A stretch of DNA of 38,863 nt from Candidatus Rokubacteria bacterium CSP1-6 (lineage in GTDB: Bacteria; Methylomirabilota; Methylomirabilia; Rokubacteriales; CSP1-6): positions 1 to 38,863 of the forward strand of contig LDXP01000018.1 of NCBI GenBank assembly GCA_001443385.1. Reading direction: 5' to 3'. The notes below the pieces were generated by a model. That model was not told the DNA's origin. It made no database searches and saw only the letters and a list, made by a program, of their open reading frames with translations. Positions 7,812 through 14,933 of the stretch are shown here, one piece after another. A program made the translations under genes and the position numbers. How positions within the stretch are numbered: the first letter of the stretch is position 1; every line of letters begins with the position of its first letter.

Positions 7812-9314
7812 TTAAATGAGTTTCCGTAGCTCCTTGCGGAGGATCTTGCCGACCGGACTCTTGGGCAGCGACTCCACGAAGCGCACCTGCTTCGGGCACT
7901 TGAACCGGGCGAGCTTCTCCGCGCAGAACGCCATCATCTCCTCGGCGTTCGCCTCCTGGCCTGCCTTCACCACGACGAACGCCAGGACGTCCTCCCCCAT
8001 CAAGGGGTCCGGCATCCCCACCACGCCCGCCTCGGCGACCTTCGGGTGGGCGTAGAGCACCTCCTCCACCTCGCGCGGGTAGATGTTGAAGCCCCCCCGA
8101 ATGATCAGGTCCTTCTTGCGCTCCACAATGTAGAGGTAGCCGTCTGCGTCCAGCCGGCCGACGTCGCCCGTGTGGAGGCACCCGTTTTTGAGCGTCTTCT
8201 GGGTCTCCTCGGGCATCCGGTAATACCCCTGCATGACGCTGGGCCCGCGAACGCAGATTTCCCCCACCGTCCCAGCGGGAAGCTCCCGGTCCTGGTCGTC
8301 AAGGATCTTCACCTCGACGCCGGGAATCGGCTTCCCGACCGAGCCCAGACGACGCTCCATGGACAGCCGGTGGGCCGACACGACGGTCGTGGCTTCCGTG
8401 AGCCCGTAGCCTTCGAGGATCCGCCCTCCAAATTTCTTCTCGAAGGGCTCGACGATCTCCAGAGGCAACGGCGCGGCGCCCGATCCCCAGTAGATCATGG
8501 ACGAGGTGTCGAACTGCTCGGCCCCCGGGTAATTCAGCAGGTACACGAGCATCGTGGGGACGCAGGACATGGACCGGATCCTGAACTTCTGAATCGTCGT
8601 GAGGACCTCCTCGGGGTTGAACCAGCGGAGCAGCACCCCGCGCGTTCCCAAGATGTTCCCGGCATTCATCACCGTGAGGCCATAGGAGTGGGACAGGGGG
8701 AGGACCGCGAGGGACCAGTCTTCCCGGGACAGCTCATGCAGGGAGGCGGCCGAGCGGGCGTTCGAGTGCAGGTTCCCGTGCGAGAGCGCGACGCCCTTGA
8801 TCTTCCCGGTCGTGCCGGAGGTATAGAGGATCACCGCCAGGTCCCCGTCCGCCCGCTCCACGATCCCGAAGGTGTCCGGCTGCCCCTTGACAAGCTCCGC
8901 CAGGCCGAGCGTCTGGTTCCCCTCCCCGTCCACGAGCACGACGTGGCTGAGGGTGGGCAGGGCGGCGATCAGCGGCTCCACCTTCCAGACCATGTCGGTG
9001 GAGGTGATGACGACCTTGGCCTCCGAGTCCACGAGGATGTGCCTGACCTCCTCGGGGCCCAGCAGGAAGATCACCGGAACGACGACAGCTCCCAGCTTCA
9101 GGATGGCGGCGTAGCTCTGGGGGACCTCGGGGCAGTTCGGGAGCATGACGACGACGCGGTCCCCCACCCCCACGCCCAGGCCCCGGAGGGCGTGGGCCAG
9201 ACGGTTGGCGGCGCGGTGCTGCTCCCGGTTCGTGTACTCCTTCCCCTCGAACAGCAGCGAGACATACTCGCCGTACTTTTCGAGGTTTTCCTCGCCCAGT
9301 CGCGCCAGGTTCAT
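7812..9314 (-). CDS. acyl-CoA synthetase, class I AMP-binding (medium/long chain or aryl acid)
   Basis: A 500-residue AMP-forming acid:CoA ligase. The P-loop is YTSGTTGKIKG, followed by EGYGLTEATTV, HTGDVGRLDADGY, and ERKKDLIIRGGFNIYP. The C-terminal catalytic Lys is in LPKSPVGKILRKEL. It is shorter than and clearly distinct from the downstream ligase, and resembles FadD3/fatty-acyl or 4-coumarate-type ligases. It is the first gene of the minus-strand operon running to 957. The 132 bp upstream form a divergent promoter region shared with the phasin gene on the other strand. No strong SD precedes ATG 9314 (the leader is AT-rich), and no obvious promoter was assigned to it. Confidence 0.93.
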   Translation of the reverse strand: MNLARLGEENLEKYGEYVSLLFEGKEYTNREQHRAANRLAHALRGLGVGVGDRVVVMLPNCPEVPQSYAAILKLGAVVVPVIFLLGPEEVRHILVDSEAKVVITSTDMVWKVEPLIAALPTLSHVVLVDGEGNQTLGLAELVKGQPDTFGIVERADGDLAVILYTSGTTGKIKGVALSHGNLHSNARSAASLHELSREDWSLAVLPLSHSYGLTVMNAGNILGTRGVLLRWFNPEEVLTTIQKFRIRSMSCVPTMLVYLLNYPGAEQFDTSSMIYWGSGAAPLPLEIVEPFEKKFGGRILEGYGLTEATTVVSAHRLSMERRLGSVGKPIPGVEVKILDDQDRELPAGTVGEICVRGPSVMQGYYRMPEETQKTLKNGCLHTGDVGRLDADGYLYIVERKKDLIIRGGFNIYPREVEEVLYAHPKVAEAGVVGMPDPLMGEDVLAFVVVKAGQEANAEEMMAFCAEKLARFKCPKQVRFVESLPKSPVGKILRKELRKLI

Positions 9315-9363
9315 AATTATTTCAATAGGTTAGGCTGCAGCGTTTCACGATACCATGCCCGCC

Positions 9364-9415
9364 ATAACGCACCGCGAAAAATCGCTTGACAGACATTGCC
9401 GCAGTGCGTTATCCT
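9364..9415 (+). promoter_or_regulatory. sigma70-type promoter of the phasin gene with a 9-bp inverted repeat
   Basis: A perfect -35 TTGACA (9386-9391) and a -10 TATCCT (9410-9415) are separated by 18 bp. A 9-bp inverted repeat, ATAACGCAC (9364-9372) and GTGCGTTAT (9404-9412), brackets the -35 and overlaps the -10, with arms 40 bp apart. A TGCCGCA palindrome (9397-9403) lies in the spacer. PhaR proteins are known to repress phasin genes at TGC/GCA-rich sites, so these are operator candidates. Confidence 0.65.
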
Positions 9416-9446
9416 GCCCCCAGACTCACACAAGGAGGTGCCGCAT

Positions 9447-9896
9447 ATGGCAACCACGAAGAAGGCAGACGAGATGTTCGGGCAGTTCACCGGCAAGGCC
9501 GTGGAGGCGCTCACGCTCTGGGCCGACGCCAACCAGAAGATCGTCCGCGAGCTGGTGGACCTCTCCGCCAGCACGGCCAAAGAAGGGGTCCGGCTATACG
9601 CCGAGCTTCAGTCCTCGGCCGTCGAGGCCGTGAAGGACGGGCAGGACTTCCTGCTCCGCCGGCAGGCCGAGTGGCAGGATCTCCAGAAGGATCCCGCCGG
9701 CTGGTACCAGAAGAATCTGGTCGAGGGGATCGAGGAGACCCAGAAGGCCTTCAAGCTCCTGGAGGGCAACGCCCAGGCCGTCACCCAGTCCGCCGAGCGG
9801 CTTCAGGCCTCAGCCGAGCAGGCGAGCAAGGAGATCCAGCAGACCTTCGCCAGCGTGGGCGGCAGGCTCAAGACGCTTTACACCCCGGCCAACTAG
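9447..9896 (+). CDS. phasin family protein (PHA granule-associated)
   Basis: A 149-residue, mostly helical protein. The start at ATG 9447 is fixed by AAGGAGG 8 nt upstream; an earlier in-frame ATG at 9396 lies inside the promoter and is rejected. The sequence shows phasin character: an N-terminal FGQFTGKAVEALTLWADANQ, then amphipathic helices rich in Ala, Glu and Gln (FLLRRQAEWQDLQKDP; AVTQSAERLQASAEQASKEI) and no membrane segment. Phasins coat PHA granules and control their number and size. It has its own promoter and terminator and stands opposite PhaR, its usual repressor. Assignment to a specific phasin Pfam family is not certain. Confidence 0.85.
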   Translation: MATTKKADEMFGQFTGKAVEALTLWADANQKIVRELVDLSASTAKEGVRLYAELQSSAVEAVKDGQDFLLRRQAEWQDLQKDPAGWYQKNLVEGIEETQKAFKLLEGNAQAVTQSAERLQASAEQASKEIQQTFASVGGRLKTLYTPAN

Positions 9897-9920
9897 GACA
9901 GCCGCTCCGACCAAGACCGG

Positions 9921-9957
9921 CCCCCTCACCTGTAGGGTGAGGGGGTCTTTATTTTTT
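9921..9957 (+). terminator. rho-independent terminator after phasin gene
   Basis: The perfect 10-bp stem CCCCCTCACC (9921-9930) / GGTGAGGGGG (9936-9945) has a 5-nt loop and is followed by the T-rich tract TCTTTATTTTTT. It lies 25 nt after the phasin stop and runs into the last codons of the convergent phaR. Its stem is identical to the outer arm of the interspersed palindromic repeats in this window. Confidence 0.85.
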
Positions 9958-10446
9958 CCGCTTCCTCGGGATTCGACGCTCGACCGCCCGGAGTTTCTCC
10001 TTCAGCGTAGCCACCTCCTCTCGGAGGCTCTCCGCCTTCGTCTTCTCCTCCCGACCCTTCCGGGCCTCAGGCTCCCGCTCCTTCGAGGGGAGCCAGCCCG
10101 CCTTCGAGGCCCATTCCCTGAAGACGCGATCGGCATCCCGCTGGCTCGTGATGATCCCTTCCAGGCTGGTGCGGAGCGATCGCTGGACGAAGTCCTGCCA
10201 GGCTTCCCCGTGCTTGATGAGCTGGTGGAGCAGGCCCGTCGGCAGCGTGGCCCGGTGGGCCCGCTCGTTCTCCAGGAGGATCTGCGCCAGCGTCACCGAG
10301 GTCAGATCCTCCCCGGTGCCCGCGTCCGTGACCCGGATCTCCTTGCCCGCGCGGATCATCTCCTCGAGCTCTTCGAGCGTCACGTAGCGGCTTTCCTGGG
10401 TATCGTAGAGCTTGCGGTTCGAGTAGCGTTTGATGATATAGGCCAT
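9949..10446 (-). CDS. phaR: polyhydroxyalkanoate synthesis repressor PhaR
   Basis: The 165-residue protein starts at ATG 10446 with the hallmark PHB/PHA accumulation regulator domain (PF07879): YIIKRYSNRKLYDTQ, then RYVTLEELEEMIRAG and TSVTLAQILLENE. A middle PHB_acc-like segment (GLLHQLIKHGEAWQDF) and a Lys/Arg/Glu-rich coiled-coil tail follow (about 125-165). An upstream in-frame extension to 10653 lies inside phaB and has no homology character, so it is rejected. PhaR binds DNA and PHA granules and represses phasin and often its own gene. It is divergent from phaB and convergent with the phasin gene, whose terminator overlaps its 3' end. Confidence 0.93.
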   Translation of the reverse strand: MAYIIKRYSNRKLYDTQESRYVTLEELEEMIRAGKEIRVTDAGTGEDLTSVTLAQILLENERAHRATLPTGLLHQLIKHGEAWQDFVQRSLRTSLEGIITSQRDADRVFREWASKAGWLPSKEREPEARKGREEKTKAESLREEVATLKEKLRAVERRIPRKRKK

Positions 10447-10503
10447 GGCGCGCTCCGGCGCAAGTCTAACACCCCGCGTCATTCCGGGCAAGGCGCCGTC
10501 TGC

Positions 10504-10518
10504 TATACTTGCGACGCA
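10504..10518 (+). promoter_or_regulatory. candidate -10 element and TGCG-A-CGCA palindrome in the phaR/phaB divergent region
   Basis: TATACT (10504-10509) is a good -10 for phaB, but no convincing -35 lies 16-18 bp upstream. Immediately after it is the palindrome TGCGACGCA (10510-10518), around the expected transcription start. Its TGC/GCA half-sites resemble the element in the phasin promoter, consistent with PhaR control. That link is inference. Confidence 0.4.
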
Positions 10519-10549
10519 CGAAAGATGCAGAACGTAATGGAGGAGTGCG

Positions 10550-11293
10550 ATGAAGCTCAAGGGCCGCACCGCTCTCGTCACCGGCGCCTCCCGCGGCATC
10601 GGCCGGGCGATCGCTCTGGCGCTTGCAGCGGAGGGGGCCGATGTGGCCGTCAACTACGTCTCGAGTGAAGGGCCGGCCAAGGAGATCGCCGAGCAGATCC
10701 AGAAGCTGGGGCGGCGGGCCATCCTGGCGCGGGCCGACGTCGGCGACTTCCCCGACACCTTCCGGATGGCCCAGGAGGTGCTGAAGGAATTCGGCCACCT
10801 GGACATCCTCATCAACAACGCCGGCGTTACGTCGGACATGACCTTCGTGAAGATGGACCACGCCTCCTGGCGGAAGGTTCTGGCGGTCAACCTCGACGGC
10901 GTGTTCAACTGCACGAAGGCCTTCATCGACCAGATGATCAAGCAGAACTACGGCCGCGTCGTGAACATCACCTCGGTGATCGGCCAGATCGGCAACTTCG
11001 GCCAGGCCAACTACGCCGCGTCGAAGGCCGGGGTGGCGGCGTTCACAAAGTCCCTGGCCAAGGAGCTGGCCGGCAAGGGCATCAGGGTCAACGCCGTGGC
11101 GCCGGGATTCATCGAGACGGAGATGATCGAGGCGATCCCCGAGAAGGTGCGGCAGCGACTCCTGGATCAGATCCCGCTGAAGCGCTTCGGCCGGGCCGAC
11201 GAGGTCGGCCGGGCGGTGGTGTACCTGGTCTCCTCGGACGGGGACTATATCACGGGAGCGGAGCTCTCGATCAACGGCGGCCTCCTGATGTAA
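10550..11293 (+). CDS. phaB: 3-oxoacyl-ACP / acetoacetyl-CoA reductase (FabG/PhaB type)
   Basis: A 247-residue SDR that reduces 3-oxoacyl thioesters with NADPH. It has TGASRGIGRAIALAL (residues 10-24), NNAGVTSDMTF, the catalytic Ser in NITSVIGQIGNFGQ, and Tyr/Lys in QANYAASKAG. The ending GAELSINGGLLM is typical of FabG/PhaB. The start has GGAGGAG 5-7 nt upstream. FabG and PhaB cannot be separated by motif alone; the position between phaR/phasin and a phaC/phaE operon favours supply of (R)-3-hydroxyacyl-CoA for PHA, hence the symbol. Its 3' end overlaps the convergent MaoC-like gene by 23 nt, so the two coding regions share antisense sequence. Confidence 0.85.
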   Translation: MKLKGRTALVTGASRGIGRAIALALAAEGADVAVNYVSSEGPAKEIAEQIQKLGRRAILARADVGDFPDTFRMAQEVLKEFGHLDILINNAGVTSDMTFVKMDHASWRKVLAVNLDGVFNCTKAFIDQMIKQNYGRVVNITSVIGQIGNFGQANYAASKAGVAAFTKSLAKELAGKGIRVNAVAPGFIETEMIEAIPEKVRQRLLDQIPLKRFGRADEVGRAVVYLVSSDGDYITGAELSINGGLLM

Positions 11294-11849
11294 GGCGAGG
11301 GCGGCAAGCGGCGAGGACGGAGAGGCCCAGGATTGCCCAGACGCTCAGCGCCTGGGCCGCCCAGGCCCACGGCTGAAGGGCCCAGAAGGCCAGCTCGCCG
11401 GCCCCGCTCTTGTCCTCGGCGTACACGATCTGGCTCTTCGGCGGAAGCACCCAGGCCTCGCCGGCCAAGACCTCTTCGCCCCGTTGATTCACGCAGATGG
11501 TCTGGAGCCGTACGCGGTTGCGCTCCCGGACGATCTCCAGCACCTCCACTCGCGCCGTGATGGTATCGCCCGCTCTCACGGGCTTCAGAAAGTGGAGATC
11601 CTGGGTCACGTAGATGCTCCCCGGCCCCGGGAGCCGCGTCCCGATCACGCCGGAGATCAACCCGGCCGTCCAGATCCCCGGAGCGATGGGGCCCCGGAAC
11701 GCGGTTGCGGCGGCGAAGACCGGGTCCGAATGCACCGGGTTGTGGTCCCCGACAGCGTCCACGAACTCGGCGATATCCTCTTCCGACACCACCCGCGAGA
11801 GCTCGGCCGAATCTCCCACCGACAGCTCATCGATCGCGCGTCCGATCAT
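11271..11849 (-). CDS. MaoC-like (R)-specific enoyl-CoA hydratase with C-terminal hydrophobic extension
   Basis: The ATG at 11849 overlaps the PhaE stop as ATGA, giving 192 residues. Residues 1-137 form a MaoC/PhaJ hot-dog domain with the hydratase dyad Asp35 and His40 in the motif D-x-N-P-x-H (VGDHNPVHSD), then GPIAPGIWTAGLISGV and LHFLKPVRAGDTI. PhaJ enzymes make (R)-3-hydroxyacyl-CoA from enoyl-CoA for PHA synthesis, which fits last place in the phaC operon. Unusually, the usual ~140-residue domain carries about 55 extra residues; positions ~153-182 are strongly hydrophobic with many Trp and Ala (WALQPWAWAAQALSVWAILG). This may be a membrane or granule anchor. Confidence 0.85.
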   Translation of the reverse strand: MIGRAIDELSVGDSAELSRVVSEEDIAEFVDAVGDHNPVHSDPVFAAATAFRGPIAPGIWTAGLISGVIGTRLPGPGSIYVTQDLHFLKPVRAGDTITARVEVLEIVRERNRVRLQTICVNQRGEEVLAGEAWVLPPKSQIVYAEDKSGAGELAFWALQPWAWAAQALSVWAILGLSVLAACRPRLTSGGRR

Positions 11850-12424
11850 TGAGCCACCCTGTCCGCGGCGCGCCGCGCGGCGGCCGCCTCGTGATCCGCC
11901 AGGGACTTGAAGAGATCGTCCATCCGCGCCATCAGCGCGCCCAGCCGGTCCTCCAGCCCCTCGATGCGATCTTCGAGGTCCACCACCTGGCGCGCGATCC
12001 CTACCACCTGAGTGCGGGAGGGAACGCCGAGCGCCTGGAGGGTGGCCTCGGTGGACTCTTCGGCGACCTTCTTGATCGGCGCCTGAAGCGACAGCCACTG
12101 GTCGAGGTACTTGCCCAGCACCTGGGCGAAGGCCTCCGTCCCCATGGCCTGTTCCAGCACCTTCTGCCAGGCGGCGATCCACTGATCCAGGAACTGTTTC
12201 CACTGCGTGAGGAGCTCGGGAGTGGGCGGCCCCTGGGTCAGGAGCTTGGACCAGGCGGCCATGCCCTGGTCCATGAAGGGCCGCCAGAACTGGAGCGGGT
12301 CCGGGGGTTGAGCCTGGCCGGATTGGCCGATCTGGCCCACCAGCCGGGCCCAGGCCTGCGTCCCTTCCTCGATCTGCTTCTTCCAGAGGTCGAACAGCGC
12401 CTGGGTGCTCGAGTTGTCTGCCAT
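11846..12424 (-). CDS. phaE: class III PHA synthase subunit PhaE-like
   Basis: The ATG at 12424 is chosen because GAGGTG precedes it by 6 nt; a GTG three codons upstream is part of that SD. The 192-residue protein is helical and rich in Trp and Gln, with repeated WxxFxDQxxAxW-like segments (FWRPFMDQGMAAW; QWKQFLDQWIAAWQKVLEQ) as in PhaE (PF09712). The conserved segment GVPSRTQVVGIARQVVDLE follows and then a coiled coil (DRIEGLEDRLGALMARMDDL, about residues 150-170). It is shorter than the ~350-residue Allochromatium PhaE and closer to compact PhaE/PhaR-like partners. PhaE activates PhaC, encoded directly upstream. A 77-bp palindromic repeat separates the two genes. Confidence 0.85.
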   Translation of the reverse strand: MADNSSTQALFDLWKKQIEEGTQAWARLVGQIGQSGQAQPPDPLQFWRPFMDQGMAAWSKLLTQGPPTPELLTQWKQFLDQWIAAWQKVLEQAMGTEAFAQVLGKYLDQWLSLQAPIKKVAEESTEATLQALGVPSRTQVVGIARQVVDLEDRIEGLEDRLGALMARMDDLFKSLADHEAAAARRAADRVAQ

Positions 12425-12472
12425 GGCCGTCACCTCATGCCTATCCTACCGCCTTTGACGCTCTGCGCCAAG

Positions 12473-12548
12473 CCCCCTCACCCTCCCCAACTCGGATGCC
12501 CCTCACCTCTTCTCCTCTCCCCAGGGGGGAGAGGTGGGGTGAGGGGGA
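12473..12548. repeat. interspersed palindromic repeat, copy 1 (phaC-phaE gap)
   Basis: Inner stem CCTCTCCCC (12514-12522) / GGGGAGAGG (12526-12534), flanked by CCCCTCACCTC and GGGGTGAGGGGG. An extra CCCCCTCACCCTCCCC precedes it. It occupies almost the whole phaC-phaE spacer. Confidence 0.85.
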
Positions 12549-12555
12549 GAATCCC

Positions 12556-13653
12556 CTACGACCGGGGCGCTAGCCAGCTCGACACCTTGGGCCAGCAGTG
12601 AACGGACGCCCCCCGGCCGGCGATGAGGGAGATGTGGCCCCCGGGCAGCTCCACGTAGCCCTTGTCGGTGCTCCCTACCGCATCGATCAGCGCCTTCACG
12701 CAGGCTGCTGGGGCAATGTAGTCCTCCTTGGCGCCCACGACGAAGACCGGGCACCGGATCTCCCCCAGCCGCACGGGCTTCCCCCCGAGCCGCAGCTCCC
12801 CCCGGATCATCCGGTTCTGCTGGTAAAACTCCTTCACCCACTGGCGGAAGAACTCGCCGGGGAAGGCCACGTACTCGTTCGCCCACTTGTTGAGCGCCTG
12901 GAACCCCTCCACATAGGAATCATTCCACAGGTTCCACCAGAGGTTCAGCCCCGTGGTCAGGTCCATGGTGGGCCGGAGGAGCTTGAAGCCGGCCTTCACC
13001 ATGTCGGCCGGTATCTGCCCCAGCGTGTCCACGAACTTGTCGGCGTCGAAGTACCTGGGGTCGAGCCACACGCCGAAGAGCCCCACCTTGGAGAAGTCGA
13101 TCGGTCCCGCCATGTTGACGAAGTTCTTCACCGGGACCTCCGGGTGGGTGGCGATGAAGCAGGCCGAGAGTGGGCCCCCCATGCAGTAGCCGAGCACGCT
13201 CAACTCCCGGGCGCCCGAGATTTCCAGCACCTTCCGCGCCATGCGCGGGAGGATGCGGGTCACGCAATCCTCCAGCGTGAGCCGGTTGTCCTCGGGGCCG
13301 AAAACGCCCCAGTCCAGGAGGTAGAAGTCGAAGCCCTCGCGCGTCATGTGCTCGATGAAGCTCCCGCCCGGGAGCAGGTCAAAGATGTACGGCCGGCTGA
13401 TCCCCAGGTTCGGAACGAAGAGGAGCGGGGTCCGGTATTTCCGCCTGGACTCGTAGCGGTAGAGGCGCGACTTGTTCTTCCGGTAGATCTCTTGCCGCGG
13501 CGTCGGCCCCACCGACGGCTCCTTCGGGTTCGCCACCATCTCGGTGAAATTCTTCATCCGGCCGAGGTTCCGCTGCAGCTCCTCCTGCCACTGGGCGATG
13601 ACCTCAGGATCCACCCGCGGTTCGTCGGTCACCATCGTGAAGCGATCGGGCAT
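12556..13653 (-). CDS. phaC: class III polyhydroxyalkanoate synthase subunit PhaC
   Basis: At 365 residues it matches class III PhaC (~355), not class I (~590). The alpha/beta-hydrolase active site is complete: Cys157 in the lipase-like box GYCMGG, Asp311 in GAKEDYIAP, and His340 in PGGHISL. The spacing equals that of Allochromatium PhaC (Cys149, Asp302, His331). Other family segments are LLFVPNLGISRPYIFDL, FDFYLLDWGVFGPED and LNLWWNLWNDSYVEGF. It polymerises 3-hydroxyacyl-CoA at the granule surface together with PhaE. The ATG shares its A with the stop of the upstream CoA-transferase (TGATG), so translation is coupled to a CoA-transferase. Confidence 0.97.
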   Translation of the reverse strand: MPDRFTMVTDEPRVDPEVIAQWQEELQRNLGRMKNFTEMVANPKEPSVGPTPRQEIYRKNKSRLYRYESRRKYRTPLLFVPNLGISRPYIFDLLPGGSFIEHMTREGFDFYLLDWGVFGPEDNRLTLEDCVTRILPRMARKVLEISGARELSVLGYCMGGPLSACFIATHPEVPVKNFVNMAGPIDFSKVGLFGVWLDPRYFDADKFVDTLGQIPADMVKAGFKLLRPTMDLTTGLNLWWNLWNDSYVEGFQALNKWANEYVAFPGEFFRQWVKEFYQQNRMIRGELRLGGKPVRLGEIRCPVFVVGAKEDYIAPAACVKALIDAVGSTDKGYVELPGGHISLIAGRGASVHCWPKVSSWLAPRS

Positions 13654-14933
13654 CAGAGCACCCCCTTGGTCTTGAGCTCGGCCAGCCGGCCCGGACCCAG
13701 ACCGAAGTACTTCGCGTACACGTGGGCGTTATGATAGCCGAGCGGGCGGCACGCCCACTTGAGGCGGGGCGGCGTCCGGGTCATCCGCCAGACCGGCATC
13801 TGGAGCAGCAGCGGTCCGTACACGGGGTCTTCCACCCTCCGGAAGCAGCCCCGCTCCCACCAGTGGGCCTCCGTCAGCACCTTGGTGGGCGGGTTCATCG
13901 GGCCGAACACGATGATTCCCGGGCCGGGATCGGCGAGCACCTTTTCCAGTATCTCATCCGAGCTGAAGTTCATCGACCATTTTTCGATCTCGTCCCTCAG
14001 GAGAACCTCGTTCTCGGGGTTGGTGCGCTGGAGGGTGGTGTTGAAGCGGGGGTCCTTGGCCAGCTCCGGTCGTCCCATGATCCGGCAGATTGCCTGGAAG
14101 TTCGGGTCGGTGTAGCCGGCGATGAAGGCGTAGCCATCCTTCACGCGGACGAAGGTGTAGGGGAAGACGGCCAGCTCGTAGAGCCCCGTGCGCCCCCTGA
14201 TCTGCCCCGTCGCGTGGTAGAGCAGCACCGTGTACTCGAGGTAGCGCATGAGCGCCTCGGCCCCCGACACGTCGATCATCTGGCCCTGGTTCGACGTCTC
14301 CCGCCAGTGGACGGCGGCCAGCACCGCCATGGACGCCCAGGCAGCCTGAGCGTAGGCGCTGATCCAGCTGCCGACGCGGACCGGCGGTGCGTCGGGATCG
14401 CCGGTGACGTGGAGCAGGCCGGAGAGCGCCTGATCCGTCAGGTCGTATTCGCGGAGCTGCCCCGGAGCGTCGGGCCCGAACTGGCCGTACGCCGAGCACG
14501 CGACGTAGATGAGCCGCGGGTTCACCTTCGCCAGGTGGCGGTAGCCCAGGCCCAGCCGGTCTAGGTAGCCGGGCTCGAAGCCCTCGATGAGGACGTCGGC
14601 GCGCGCCGCCAGACCCTTGAGCAGGCTGCGCCCGGCCTTCTTGTCGAGATTCAGCGTGACGCAGTACTTGTTCCGGGCCTCGGCAACGAACGCCAGGCCC
14701 GTGCCGTTGGCCGTCACGTCCGCAGGACCCCACCCCCGCATGGGATCGCCTCCGGGCGGCTCCAGCTTGATAACCTCGGCCCCAAGCTCGGCCAGATAGG
14801 TCCCGGTCAGAAACGCCCCGTAATGGCCCTGGGACACGTCCAGCACGACGAGGTCGTCCAGCGCCTCGGGCAGCTCGGAGACGCGCGCGGGATCCTCCTC
14901 GCGCTTGATCCAGTCGTACCAACGCTCGCTCAC
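13653..14933 (-). CDS. family III CoA-transferase lacking the catalytic Asp
   Basis: A GTG at 14933 overlaps the preceding stop as GTGA, giving 426 residues. An upstream in-frame extension to 15644 lies within the neighbouring gene and is rejected. CaiB-type features are LVVLDVSQGHYGAFLTG, YLAELGAEVIKLEPPGGDP, IEGFEPGYLDRLGLGY, and YDLTDQALSGLLHVTGDP. The position of the catalytic Asp is Ala193 (WISAYAQAAW), and the TGEGQ loop is degraded to TSNQGQ, so by itself it is probably not active. The upstream coupled paralogue has Asp193 at the aligned position, suggesting a heteromeric enzyme like known two-subunit members. It is coupled at both ends, into phaC downstream. Confidence 0.92.
   Translation of the reverse strand: MSERWYDWIKREEDPARVSELPEALDDLVVLDVSQGHYGAFLTGTYLAELGAEVIKLEPPGGDPMRGWGPADVTANGTGLAFVAEARNKYCVTLNLDKKAGRSLLKGLAARADVLIEGFEPGYLDRLGLGYRHLAKVNPRLIYVACSAYGQFGPDAPGQLREYDLTDQALSGLLHVTGDPDAPPVRVGSWISAYAQAAWASMAVLAAVHWRETSNQGQMIDVSGAEALMRYLEYTVLLYHATGQIRGRTGLYELAVFPYTFVRVKDGYAFIAGYTDPNFQAICRIMGRPELAKDPRFNTTLQRTNPENEVLLRDEIEKWSMNFSSDEILEKVLADPGPGIIVFGPMNPPTKVLTEAHWWERGCFRRVEDPVYGPLLLQMPVWRMTRTPPRLKWACRPLGYHNAHVYAKYFGLGPGRLAELKTKGVL

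Noticed and set aside
10447-10653. N-terminal extension of PhaR to 10653
   Set aside because: The extra 69 residues overlap phaB in antisense and precede the canonical PhaR start; no PhaR homologue is known to carry them.
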